In this document: positions 45,640-56,990 of the stretch, piece by piece
How positions within the stretch are numbered: position 1 is the stretch's first letter
How the letters are laid out: each line of letters starts with the position of its first letter
Assembly (NCBI RefSeq): GCF_036850765.1
Contig: NC_089495.1
Location: 28,860,875-28,924,874, forward strand
Direction: 5' to 3'
Origin: Saccopteryx bilineata
Lineage: Eukaryota > Chordata > Mammalia > Chiroptera > Emballonuridae
DNA: 64,000 bases
Notes under the pieces: generated by a model
Told to the model about the DNA's origin: nothing
The model's database searches: none
Seen by the model: the letters and a program-made list of their open reading frames with translations, nothing else
Program-made: the position numbers and the translations under genes

Positions 45640-46015
45640 GTGGCCTCCTTTCTTCAGTACACAGCATATTTTTCTCCCAAATCTTCTATTGCAAACAATG
45701 GTACCAACATTCTGCCAAGTGACACAGTCCATAATCCTGGGTGTTATTCTATATCACTTCCTTTCCTTCATTTCCTCCACTAAGCCATCAAGTCTACCTC
45801 CTAAATTTTTCTTAAATGCCATTCTTTCTCTACTTTCCTATGCCACCAGCCTACTTCAGGTGTTCACCAGTTCCCATTCTGAGCTGTTGCAGGTGCATTC
45901 CACTGGTCTGCCTGCTTCCGGGTGTGCCCTTCTTTTCTCATGGAATGTCTCTGCTTGCAAAGCTTTTACTGGCCTCACATCGACTGTGAAACCAGTGACT
46001 CCCAAATGTTTCCAC
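45640..46015 (+). repeat. L2-like LINE fragment
   Basis: 'gtccataatcctgggtgtta', 'gccatcaagtctacctccta' and 'tactttcctatgccaccag' follow the late ORF of L2. The 109-codon open frame inside it is a degraded remnant, not a gene. Confidence 0.55.
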
Positions 46016-46123
46016 TAAGATACCCTAAAGACAGAGGAGAATGCACAAGTTACCCCAGACAGAGTTGGACCCCATTTTGAGAGGCATGACACAAATTTTA
46101 GATTGATATTTTAAAATGGTACT

Positions 46124-46498
46124 AAAAAAAGAGGGTTGGCCCTGGCCAGTTGGCTCAGCGGTAGAGCGTTGGCCTGGCGTGCGGAAGTCCCAGGTTTGAT
46201 TCCCAGCCAGGACACACAGGAGAAGTGCCCATCTGCTTCTCCACCCCTCCCCCTCTCCTTCCTCTCTGTCTCTCTCTTCCCCTCCCGCAGCCAAGGCTCC
46301 ATTGGAGCAAAAGATGGCCCGGGCGCTGGGGATGGCTTCTTGGCCTCTGCCCCAGGCGCTAGAGTGGCTCTGGTCGCGACAGAGCGACGCCCCCTGGTGG
46401 GCGTGCCAGGTGGATCCCGGTCGGGCGCATGCGGGAGTCTGTCTGACTGTCTCTCCCCGTTTCCGGCTTCAGAAAAATACAGGAAAAAAAAGAGGGTT
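46124..46498 (+). mobile_element. Ves SINE (tRNA-headed) with 14-bp target duplications
   Basis: The body 46138-46484 begins 'ggccctggccagttggctca' and has a tRNA-like head (B-box-like 'ggtttgattcc'), a CT-rich body, 'ccaaggctccattggagc' and an A-rich tail. It is flanked by aaaaaaagagggtt at 46124-46137 and 46485-46498. A CTCF-like core is at 46388-46402. It is shorter than the 19-kb copy by one internal 'gggcagagcat' unit. Confidence 0.95.
46388..46402 (-). promoter_or_regulatory. CTCF-like motif inside the Ves SINE
   Basis: 'cgccccctggtgggc', identical to the 15-mer at 19320-19334. Confidence 0.5.
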
Positions 46499-46689
46499 TT
46501 TTTCCTTCTCTCTAGACAGCATAGGTTTAACTCCGGTATATAGTGTGAACATGACAATACTATATTACATACTGCTGTGGGAGGAGCTTTAGGATTAATG
46601 TCGCACCAAGTATAACAGATACCTGCTGCTGAGTGAATAAATGAGAGCTATCCTACAATAACTTGACAGGGGCAGGTCCTGGAACGGCA

Positions 46690-47237
46690 TGTTAATGAAT
46701 GAAGAATGATGGGTATTTTATACCCTTCTGATGGAAACATATGTTCATACACTTCTGAAAAACATTTGGTAACATGTATTAAAAGCCCTCAAAACACTTA
46801 TATTCTTGGTATAAATAATTTTAGGAAAGTCTTTTAAGAAAATCACATAAGAGCACAATGATATATGTACAAAGATGTTCATCACAGCATTATTTATATT
46901 ACCATAGAATTATTTATGTTCATTTAGCTACTTAAATTCCAAAAATAAGAAACTGCTGAAGTCAATTATGTTACATGCATGAGATGGATTATTATTCCAC
47001 CATCACAATGTTTTTTAAGCATATTTAATGATATTGGAAAATACAAAGCCTGTGATATGAAAAATGAGAGTGCTGTATGTTCAATATAAGAATACTTGCA
47101 TTATATAAACATACATGGGAAAGCTACAAGGAGATATACCAGAATAATAATAATTTATCTTCTTGTGTGAAGAAAATATGAGTGTTTTATTTTTTACTCT
47201 TTGTTGCAATAAATGCATTTTAGTGTAAAAAAAAAAA
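46690..47237 (+). repeat. Old L1 3' region with poly-A
   Basis: 'aagatgttcatcacagcatt', 'atttatattaccatag' and later 'gagatggattattattccac' match the 3' region of old L1s (L1M-type). It ends with 'gcattttagtgt' and an 11-A run at 47227-47237. There is no intact frame. The start is approximate. Confidence 0.6.
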
Positions 47238-47714
47238 TGACTCTGGACACTTGGCCTTACTAAGAGAATCTAGACCCAGACACTTGACACACAGAGCCCT
47301 GGCTTCATCAGGCTCCAGTAATGGTGACGTGCCCTCCAGGTGTTTCTTCAACAGGGCCGGTCACAATGTTCAGCTCTCAGTGCCCTGACCCCTACAGCAC
47401 ATTGGTCACTTAGGAGTCACAGTCTACCAACAGCCACTGTCAAGAATGGCTACCTGCTCACTCTGAGACAGCCTCGTATATACCTCATCTGTTAGCCTGT
47501 CCCTTTGTGATTCTCCTGTTTGAGGGATAAAGGCATTCCTATCTAGGTTTTCTTGGATTCAGGTCTGAGAATTCACGCTAAACATTCAATAAGTCAACAC
47601 TTTCTGAGGTCTCTGCCAAGCACTATATAGTCACGTGGGAAACTCTTAGAGAAAGAACACATACCAGGCCTCCAGGAGTTAAAATACTGTGGGAAAACAA
47701 ACCAGGCTAGAATC
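47238..47714. other. Non-coding sequence, no gene recognised
   Basis: Unique DNA with an old-repeat-like phrase near 47580-47625. Confidence 0.4.
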
Positions 47715-47890
47715 CTTGGTGACTAAACACTCAGGCTTTAGAATGGAAATTCCAGGATTTGAGTTCCAGTTTTATCACCATTGCCTCTATAACCTTGGAC
47801 AACTGGCTGAAATTCTCTAAACATTGGTCATATGAGGCAGTATCAGTGCCGCGCTCATAGGGCTGTGGGTAAAACTAGGAGAGCTAGTGG
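47715..47890 (+). repeat. MIR-like SINE fragment
   Basis: 'ggatttgagttccagtttta', 'ataaccttggacaactggct' and 'cgctcatagggctgtgggta' follow MIR order. Confidence 0.65.
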
Positions 47891-48179
47891 GCTTGAGGAA
47901 GACACGTACAGGTATTCTCTGTGTCTTCCTGGTCCGATCTGAGCTCCCTCATTTCAAATGACTGTTTGCTTAGGTGCCTGAAATAGATCCCCTTTTGGTG
48001 TCCAGTTCTCGTCATTGATTTAAGCCTCATATCAAAGAATTCATTCTCATAGAGAGAGCTAGTAAGTGACTGCTTTCTCCATGCACTACACTAGAATTTT
48101 ACAACTGTCATAAGATAGTCCATCTTGCACTATACTTGTATACTCAGAGGAATTACAGTTGCTGATATCATAGTAATTT

Positions 48180-48590
48180 TTAAAAAAGCATCTCAGTGGC
48201 TTAACAAATATATAAATTTATTTCTGACATTATAGTCTAATCAACAGTTCAATGGACAGTCTTCCATGTGGTCACCTAGGGATATCCATTTTGTCATTCT
48301 GCACCATGTAGGACCTCCCCAAAGTCCACCACTGGGGCCTCTGCATTCGATCAGCCAGCAACTGAGGAAACAGCGAAGGAGGGACGGCAGCACTCGACCC
48401 CAGGCCTGAAGGGAGCGGTTACATTTTCATGCCCATCTTGCCAGCCGGAACCCAGTCAGATGGATTCTCCCTGCCTTCGGGGGAGCCTGGGAACTGTGGT
48501 CTTCCTGTGAGCCCAGGAAAAAGAGGAGCCTTAATCTATCTTGGCCAGCCTCTGCCACACTGGTCTACCTACTCCTGATACCACAAATCA
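48180..48590 (+). repeat. Ancient interspersed repeat, family not named
   Basis: 'ctcagtggcttaacaaatat', 'ccatgtggtcacctagggat', 'gccggaacccagtcagatgg' and 'gggagcctgggaactgtggt' match a widespread old mammalian repeat pattern. I recognise the layout but not the name with confidence. Confidence 0.5.
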
Positions 48591-49806
48591 GATCTAGTTT
48601 CAAGGTAGTGGTATGATTTTTTAAGCCCACAGTGAGAAGCTTTTTTCTTGAAATTCTTGCTTTGTTGAGTAATAAAATAATTTTTTTAAAAAGCTATGCT
48701 TGATCACAGTTTTCCTTTATGTATAAAATGCATAAAGATTCATTGTAATGCACAATGGAAAGAGAATAGAGGAAACAGGGCCTGGGCAACATCCCTACCC
48801 AGAGAAATGAATGCAAATTCTAAAAGAAAGTAGAAAGAATTGAGGAGGACAAGACCTGGGGTTACAGCTTTCCTGGGTCCACCAGAAGGGATGTTTGGAA
48901 AAGGAAAGGACCAGATGGCATAAAGACACCAGGGGAAGCCCCTTAGGGCTTGGGGGTTTGCACATACTGTGCACAGTCTAGTTCACTTCCCATTCCAGTC
49001 TCCTCAAATTGCCAAGGCTGAAAAGCTGAAAGAAAATATCTGTATTCCCCCAACTCCCTTCCATTTAAAGTTCCAGATGTGGCTTAGGCTGTGCCAGAGC
49101 AAGTGCATGCTCATATGACAAGAAGAGAGAGACAGGGCAAGACAACACAACAGGGTTTCAGAGCCCAACATCGAGTCTGGAAGGCGTGGCGGGCTTACCT
49201 CTACAGGCCACCCGGCCACCGGAGGCAGCCGTGACGGTGGTGTTGAGTACGACAAGTACCAGACCCAGGGCAGTCTCCTGTCCATATGTATTCTACTGCT
49301 CCAAATTACTCTGAAGGATGAAAATTGTTCTTTAGATGTCAGATTATTGAAGAATGAGCCCCATTGACTTTTTATAGTCATTATCATTGTGTATAATAAT
49401 TAGATTATAGAAAGGAAAGTTCCACAAAGTTTTGACCCCAGCCCTCAAGCCTGATTCCTGACTCTCAGACCCAAGACATTATAAACATCTAGTAGAATAA
49501 TCAGTACAGCCCTGGCATGGAAGAAAGAGAAAGGCTGGTGTTGCTGGCAACGTGAAGAACAAACTTCTAAGAGGAGGAGGCCTCTGACCTAGGAGTTCAA
49601 GAGTAGAGGAAGACGATACAACAGATTAGAAGGACGGCCAATTAGTGTGGTTTAGGAGAGTGCTGAAAACATCAAATGTCTATCCATAAGCCACAAAATG
49701 GTGAGGTTCTCAAGACATTAATTAGCTACATTTCTGTTTGTAAGCATTATGTCAAAAACTTGTCTTCTTGGTCAGTTACGATTGGAAAACACTGGGTTAA
49801 ACATAG
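48591..49806. other. Non-coding sequence, no gene recognised
   Basis: The 127-codon minus frame at 49004-49387 has no recognised domain. Confidence 0.45.
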
Positions 49807-50099
49807 TAAAACAGATTTTTTTTTAAATAATTTTATTTTTTTAATGGGGCGACATCAATAAATCAGGGTACATATATTCAAAGATAACAAGTCCAGGTTA
49901 TTTTGTCTTTCAATTATGTTGCATACCCATCACCCAAAGTCAGATTGTCCTCTGTCACCTTCTATCTAGTTTTCTTTGTGTCCCTCCCCCTCCCCCTTCC
50001 CCTTTCCCTTTCCCCCCTCCATCCGTAACCATCACACTCTTATCAATGTCTCTTAGTTTCACGTTTATGTCCTACCTACATATGGATAAAACAGATTTT
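49807..50099 (-). mobile_element. 5'-truncated young L1 3' end with 13-bp target duplications
   Basis: The body 49820-50086 is the antisense of an L1 3' UTR: T-rich start (reverse of the poly-A), 'aatggggcgacatcaataaa', 'gcatacccatcacccaaagt' and a C-rich tract. It is flanked by taaaacagatttt at 49807-49819 and 50087-50099. Only about 270 bp were inserted. Confidence 0.93.
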
Positions 50100-50445
50100 G
50101 ATTACATAGCTCTTTAGTAAATTATGTCTACTGATAATAGCCAAGAGGTAAACAGCACAGTATTTTTCCAGAATTATTTGGCCAGGGGACCCTTTTAGCT
50201 CAGATGATTTCTTGAGGATAACAGACCCCACAGGGGCCCAGGGGCCCATGGGGCCCAGATGGCACTATGCTTCTGCAGATGAGTGAGACGAACCCAGAGA
50301 TACTGTCCAGTTGTACCAGCCACTCAGAAATGATAAAGCCCTTAAGGTTAACCCCTGGAAAACACCAAGTCACAGAAAACTGGATCCATGCTTAACCGTA
50401 CTCCAATGACTCGTGACCCAGTCTGATCCCCACACTGAGGAGGTC
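50100..50445. other. Non-coding sequence, no gene recognised
   Basis: Nothing nameable. Confidence 0.4.
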
Positions 50446-50800
50446 TGTACACGTTCAGAATGTGAAATGCTTTGAGCAGCCTAAATCCTGCATTTCTTTT
50501 AAGCAACTCATTGCTTGCTACTTCAGGGAGGTAAACTAGTCACAATAATTTCAGCTAATTAGTCACTAAACTAATTACTTTGTGCATTTTTAAATTCCTG
50601 CTTATTTTTCTCTCCTTGGTAGAGAATTGCTGCAGCTGTTACAATTAGAAGGTAAAGTGACTTGAAAGTGTTACGAGGTGATGTTGCCGTTTCGAAGCTA
50701 GGGATTTTTACTATCGAATAAAAATACAGTCATTTTGAACACCTACAGTTTGTCAGTTCGTGAGTTACAGCTGCTGTCCTGTGGCAACTTGCATCTTCTA
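50446..50800. promoter_or_regulatory. Candidate conserved element with paired TAATTA sites
   Basis: Repeat-free AT-rich DNA. Two perfect TAATTA homeodomain cores lie 16 bp apart at 50556-50561 and 50572-50577 (about one and a half helical turns), with 'gaattgctgcagctgttac' (E-box-like CAGCTG) near 50625. It resembles a developmental enhancer core. Confidence 0.42.
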
Positions 50801-51268
50801 CAAATGCCAGACTTTTACATTCTGGGGTTGAATCTTTTATGTATAATTTGTTATATGGTCGTTGTATTTTGTCTGGTTGTCTAACATGCAAAACTTACTA
50901 CCACATCCTCTCAATAGGGTCTATAGATAAAAACAAACAGATGCAACTACTCCCGCTAAGAAGGGGGGCCTACAATGAATCGGAGGAATGCAGTTGCTGT
51001 CTGGGTTTTCCTCGCACAGGACGTGAGAGGTATACAGAAGTGGTTTTTAAATATTCATCAAAGACCTGGGAACTATGAGCCCCAATCCACAATGTCTAGA
51101 AGATTTTTCTCTGCTCACAGGTCTAGGAAACCTCGGTTCTGGACAATCAGGAGAGAAAGAAATGTAAATTCTGAATATTCCAAATAGCTAGACCCCTTGG
51201 ATTGTTCAATTCTGTGGGTGCTGTCTGGTGAGTTGCACCCTGCTAGCGCTCACTCTTTGGAGACTGAT
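50801..51268. other. Non-coding sequence, no gene recognised
   Basis: Frames of 70-79 codons overlap and are unrecognised. Confidence 0.4.
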
Positions 51269-51693
51269 TGAAGATAGACAATTTTATTTCATTTTATTTT
51301 ACTTATTTATTTTTTTGTATTTTTCTGAAGTTGGAAACGGGGAGGCAGTCAGACAGACTCCCACATGCGCCCAACCAGATCCACCCAGCGTGCCCACCAG
51401 GGGGTGATGCTCTGCCCATCTGGGGCATTGCTCTGTTGCAACCAGAGCCATTCTAGCACCTGAGGCAGAGGCCATGGAGCCATCCTCAGCGCCGGGGCCA
51501 ACTTTGCTCCAATGGAGCCTTGGCTGCGGGAGGGGAAGAGAGAGACAGAGAGGAAGGAGAGGGGGAGGGGTGGCGAAGCAGATGGGTGCTTCTCCTGTGT
51601 GCCCTGGCCGGGAATCGAACCTGGGATTCCTGCATGCCAGGCCGACGCTCTACCACTGAGCCAAACAGCCAGGGCTGAAGATAGACAATTTTA
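51269..51693 (-). mobile_element. Ves SINE (tRNA-headed) with 18-bp target duplications
   Basis: The body 51287-51675 reads on the minus strand from 'gccctggctgtttggctcag' with a tRNA-like head (B-box 'ggttcgattcccg'), the CT-rich body and a T/A-rich tail. It is flanked by tgaagatagacaatttta at 51269-51286 and 51676-51693. The perfect 18-bp duplication marks a recent insertion. A CTCF-like core is at 51392-51406. Confidence 0.96.
51392..51406 (+). promoter_or_regulatory. CTCF-like motif inside the Ves SINE
   Basis: 'gcccaccagggggtg' differs from the other three copies by one base (c to t in the CpG). Confidence 0.45.
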
Positions 51694-51760
51694 AACAGAA
51701 CTTCCAGGCCAAGCAGCAGCAAGAGAACATTTGAAAATGATTGTAAACAGCACTCCACTA

Positions 51761-52692
51761 AAAGAGGATTTCATTTTCCTTTTTTTTTTTTTTTTTTTTT
51801 GGTATCTATTGATTTATGTATTTTTTATTGACTTTATTGGGGGGAGATTGGTTTTTAAAAAGTATAGGTTTTATGTGTACAATTCTATACCAGATCACCT
51901 GTATATTGTATTACGTGTTCACCTCCCCAAGTCAAGTCTCCTTCCATCACCATCTGTCCCGCCTTGAGGCTCTTCCACCTCCCCCACCCCCTTTCCCTCT
52001 GCTAATCATATACTGTTGTCTGTGTCTAGGAGTTTTTTGTCCAGTTTGGTTTCGTTTGTTTGGTTTTTTGCTTAATCCCTTCCCCTTTTTCACCAGCCCC
52101 CAACCCCCCTGCCCTCTAATAGCTGTCAGTGTGTTATCTGTATCTGTGAGTCTGTTTCTATTCTGTTAGTTTACTTTGTTCATTAGATCTGACATATACA
52201 TAAAATCATATGGTTCTTGTCTTTCTCCGACTGGCTTGTTTCACTTAACATTCTCCATCCATCCATGCCGTTGCAAAAGGCAAGATTTCCTTCTTTTTTT
52301 ACAGCCAAGTAGAATTCCACTGTGTAAATGTACCACAGCTTTTCTATCCACCCATCTACTGATGGGCACTTGGGCCGCCTCCAAATCCTGGCTATTGTAG
52401 ATAATGCTGCAATGAACATAGGGGTGCGTATATCTTTTAATTTAGTGTTTTGGTTTCTTCAAATATATTCCCAGCAGTGGAATCTCTGGGTCATAAGGCA
52501 GTTTCATTTATAATTTTTGAGGTAACTCCATACTGTTTTCCACAGTGGCCACACCAATCTGCATTTCCACCAACAGTGCACGAGGGTTCCCTTTACTCCA
52601 CACCCTCGCCAGCACTTGCTTATTGATTTATTGATACTGGCCATTCTGACAAGTGTGAGGTAATATCACACTGTGGTTTTGAAAGAGGATTT
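51761..52692 (-). mobile_element. 5'-truncated L1 with 11-bp target duplications
   Basis: The body about 51772-52681 is antisense L1. The T-run (51781-51800) is the reverse of the poly-A, and the 3' UTR runs to about 52183. 52183-52419 on the minus strand encodes the ORF2 C-terminus ('FIAALSTIARIW', 'PSVDGWIEKLWY', 'YTVEFYLAVKK', 'SETSQSEKDKNH'). Flanked by aaagaggattt at 51761-51771 and 52682-52692. It cannot encode a full reverse transcriptase. Confidence 0.94.
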
Positions 52693-55095
52693 TTAAAGTG
52701 TGTCCATTAAATCTACCAGGTGTATCTATGGTCTCAATTCTCTTCCAGGCACTGCAGGAGGGATCACAGAGGCTGGGCGAGGTGAGGAGAGAGTGGGACG
52801 TTGCCCTGGCCTTGCACTCCCAATCTATTTGAGGGAACAGGACTTGGCATAAGAAACCATGGGAGTGTGCCACCGACTCTGTGAAAGCAAACACTCGAGC
52901 GTGGAACAAACCAATGTTAAGTGGAGGAGGAGGAGGAATCCACGCACATGAGGCATGAGGGGTTTCTAGAGGGCAGCACTTGGCAGAAATGAGCAAGAGC
53001 ATTCCACAGGGAGAGCCAGCTAGCAGGCAAGGAAGAGCATGAGGTCACCCTACTCTACCGTCCACTGCTTCCGGAGCAGCATTGGAAAAGCCCAATATAT
53101 GCACAAAGGCCACCAAATACCGTATCAACCCTCAAGTGGGCAGTGTGAGCTGTATTTGCCAAGGGTGGCATGAAGGATTATATTCTCTGGGTGCCTAAGG
53201 AAAAATGTCCGCAGGCCTTGTACATAATATGGATGAAGTGAGATGTCAGTCCGTCCAGTGCTCTCTGCTATTCCTGCTTCCTATTTTATCTATATGATAA
53301 CTCCTAGGGAAGGGACTCCAGGAAACAGGAAGAACCGCCTCCTCAGATGGAAGGGCAGGGATTTAGACAATAGGCTCAGGCTATCCTGGGAAGCTCTCTT
53401 CCATCTGATTTTATGCCAGAGATAGAGACCTCCTCCTCCCACGGTGGGCCAGCGAGCATCCGCTTACCATGTTTGATAACTGAGCTTGTGAATGACCGAA
53501 TGAACCAGTGAGTGGACCAATGAATGCAGAACGGCTCCATCTTCCCCTGAGAGTGAGGGACTTTGCAGAACGCTGCCTCCCCACAGCAGCCGGACACATG
53601 GGCTTGCTTGAATTTGGTCAGAGCGGTCAGTTTCCACGCTACCTGATTTCACCAAACCCTTGCCCTGAATGTGCTTCCCCTCCCCCCTCCCTCACACAAA
53701 CTTTCTCTTTTTAAGGGTGCAAGCCAAAGAACCCCACATATTTGGAAGCCCCCGAGTTTAGTTGCAGCAGGCACATGTGGGAAAGGGCTGGCCCTGAAAG
53801 ATGCAGACCAGGTTCTTCTCGAAGCGTATTTGCTTCTTTTGGCCTCCAGAGACTGACGGTTGATGTCCCCTTTGAAAGAAGTGGTTTAGAAACCTCAGGC
53901 AGGGTTCTGGGCTTCTGCCTGGCGCAGGGAAAGCAGTAAACTGGGCAGCCTGACAGTGGGAGCTGCCTCAACAGGGTGGCCAAGGGAGAGGGGAGCAAAC
54001 CCTGGGGACGGCACGCGCCTTCGCTCCGCCTCGCCTGCCTCTTCCTACCCCCCCCCCACTGGGGATGCCCCGCGTCTTAGCTCCACCTGGCCTGCCCCTC
54101 CCCCGCCTTCTCTTCCTCTCCCTCCACAGTCGGGCCAGGCAGCAGGGGTGCCTGTGCGCCAGGGCAGGACCGCAGCTCAGCAGCGCCCAGGACAGGACGG
54201 GCACCAGCCTGGGTTTCCCTGTCGCTGGCTCTTTGGGTAGGCACGACGAGGCCAGGCCACACTTCTGTCTTGCCTCCCCATCCTTTAAAGAAGAGGGGAA
54301 ACAAAAGGAATCGGACAGAAGTCGTGAGAGGGGGAGCAAGGTAAAGAGAGTGCTGGCCTTAGATAGGAACTGACCGGAGAGAAATGATCTTTGCCCTCAG
54401 CCCAGACCCAGCATCCTGTTCTCCGTGTCAAGCACTCTGCCTGCTGTGGCCTGCCCGCCTGTCTCTGCCCTGTTTCCTCTCTACCCAACCAGTGGCGTCT
54501 GAGGATGTGGGCACCTTGGACGAGGACCCCAGCTTCAAGGGCTGCCCACGGCAACGCTGGGGGTCTCTCAGGGGCCATTGTCTGCAGGTGGTCTGAGCCC
54601 TGGGTTTGGGCGTCTCAGGACCTGCCGAGGCAAGAGAAGGCAGCCGGGTGAATGAGCCATGTTTCTACCAGAAATCTACTTTATTCGTGTTAATTTGGGG
54701 CTCCCTAACATTTTATTTTTTAAGCTTCTTCTGTTTAAACAAAACAGGAAAAGTTTGAAAAGCACAATCACTTGTACCTGTGGTCCAAAAAAACCCAAGT
54801 GTCCTGCCCATCGCTGTCACCCCACCAGTATAGGCCAGCTGGCCAGTCACAGTGAGGACGGCACACAGGGCCCGCTCAGGAGACGTCAAATCATAAAGGA
54901 AGGCGATTCAGGAGGTGCAGAGAAGCGGAGAGCCAGGCTGGAAGCTGAGAAGCCAGGCTCTGGACCCTCCGGAACTTGACCTCTACACTCTTCACGCCTC
55001 CCCCACTTCCCTGCCCGCACGGTGGGAGCAGTCACCTCTGCTACCCCTTGAGTCTGGGAGGAGCCGAGCAGGCTTTGCCAAAAAGCAAAACACGC
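52693..55095. other. Non-coding sequence, no gene recognised
   Basis: Unique DNA, GC-rich between 53990 and 54600 with a C-run near 54047-54058. Many frames of 60-124 codons overlap on both strands because stops are rarer in GC-rich DNA. None has a recognised domain. Confidence 0.45.
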
Positions 55096-55590
55096 CAGCA
55101 GGCAATTACTACAGACATGGTGCTAAATGTTCATGGAAAGGTTAGGAGAGAAATAATGGCTTTCGCCTGACCAGGAACTTGGCGGCTGGAAGCCCCAATG
55201 AGATAAGTTCTAATGGGCAAGGTAAATTATTTTCTCTTCCACTGAAGCTCAATTTGCTATTCGTTTCCTTCTTTTGACATGTACAATAGAATAAGGAGAG
55301 GGTAATAAAAAGAAGGGGTGAAGGAAGGGAAAGAAACACAGACCTTTAATGGAGGCTCGTTTCGGTAAAGCACCCGGCGGTCCCCATGGGCCTGGAGAAT
55401 TAAATGCTGTCACTCAGATCCTGAAAGCAGAGTCGTCCAGTCTGCAGACACCTGTCATAATTAAACTAATGGCTCTGAAAATGTGCCTTGATATTAAATC
55501 TATCTTCCACTGAGGAGCAGAGCTGATTAAAAGCGCCACTTGACAGGTAATGATGAACCCCTTGCTTACTGAGCTCCATGACAGAGCTGG
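55096..55590. promoter_or_regulatory. Candidate conserved non-coding element
   Basis: Repeat-free. Contains 'cacctgtcataattaaacta' (E-box, TGTCA as in MEIS/TGIF sites, and TAATTA overlapping), 'gagctgattaaaagcgccac' and 'cttgacaggtaatgatga' (reverse MEIS-like TGACAG next to TAAT). The clustering of E-box, TALE and homeodomain motifs is typical of developmental enhancers. Confidence 0.45.
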
Positions 55591-56814
55591 CCAGTTGTAA
55601 GCTGCCCTCTCCCCCTTCCTCCATCACTCACCTGCACTTCCCTCCTCCAACACCAGCCCAACCCCCAGGCCCTTCCTACCTCCTCCCTCGCCGAACCTGG
55701 GCCCCTCTGCTCCCTCACCTCACACACCACCACTGCATATTTGGCAGGGAGGTGTCGCCTCTCACTTCGACAGCACGTTAGTGTCTGTTCGCTAGGAAGC
55801 TTCAGCGGCCTGGCGTGTTTGTCTACGGCCCTGGCCAGACTCTCTATCTTACTGAAAGACTGGATGCCTCACCACATCTGTCAGAGAGGTTCAAGTCTGC
55901 TCTGTTGTGAACTCTGAGAAACTTCAAAGTTACTAGACTGCCCCACTGATCTGTTCTGTCCAAGCAGGTGCTGGGGCCAAGGTTCAGAGAGGCTTGTCTC
56001 TGAGGAGAGCTGTCCTGTGGGAAAGCGACACACGCTCAGCTGATCATGAGAAGATGCTCACGTGTCTACCCAGCTACTCTCACCGGTGAGGTGCCTTCGG
56101 CAGACTCCACAGCAGAGAAGTTAGGTGATTTCACCCTCTGGGCTTCAGCTGCTCCAAAGGTGAGGGGTCACGAGGAGACCTGGATGGAAAGGCTCTTCTG
56201 CACCTGGCAGTCCAGAATGTTGCCCCGAAAGGCAGCATCCTTGATTCTTGATTAGGTGTCTTTCACAGCTTAGGTTGTTTATCACCCTCAGACGTCACTC
56301 GGCCTCAAGAAGCACTGGTGGGCCTCGTGACTTCCTCCCTTGTGCTACCCCAGACCACAGTGACCAACTAGAAATCGGCAAGATACAATGGGCAGAATGA
56401 CAAGACCCTCCCTCCCTGCCTCTTGGCGTGGTATTCAAGATTCCTTCAGAAGTGACTTGGGCTCTATGTCCTGTTCTTGGCTCTTGTATGCTCCCATTAA
56501 ATCCATGATTACCTTCCGACATCCACCCTTCTCAAATTAAGGACCTCCCTACTTGGGACCCTGTGAGTGCTTATTATACCCCTGGGTCCCCGAGATCCCA
56601 AGGGTGACTGGAGCAATACCAAGAAGGGAAGAGAGCTCCATCCTTTCCTGCCACTCTGCTACGAAAGGTACCAACCCTACTAAGCTATATCTTCTGACCA
56701 AGCCAGTAGCAATGATGAGCTAAGTAGTTACCCCAAGTTGTGTGTCTCTAATTATCTGTGCTAAGTCTGTTGATGGTTTGTTTGATTGATTTGTGGTGTT
56801 TTATTCTTTTCAGA
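55591..56814. other. Non-coding sequence, no gene recognised
   Basis: Pyrimidine-rich start (55605-55700). No repeats or gene named. Confidence 0.45.
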
Positions 56815-56990
56815 GCATTCTCACACATTTTATTTGATTCTTACACCAACACTCTGATCTAAGCATGTCTCCATTCTACCAACTGAATAAAATGGCTTCT
56901 TCAAAGCCGTAAGACTAGTGAATGGCAGAACTGGGACCAGAACCCACTTGACTGACCCAAAATTGAGGACCACTCTTAAATCATTGAAGC
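56815..56990 (-). repeat. MIR-like SINE fragment
   Basis: 'ttttatttgattcttacacc', 'gaatggcagaactgggacca' and 'gaacccacttgactgaccca' are in antisense MIR order. Confidence 0.65.

Noticed and set aside
53968..54600. GC-rich region with frames up to 123 codons as a possible exon or gene
   Set aside because: Frames open on both strands, no domain recognised, and no convincing splice borders or promoter.
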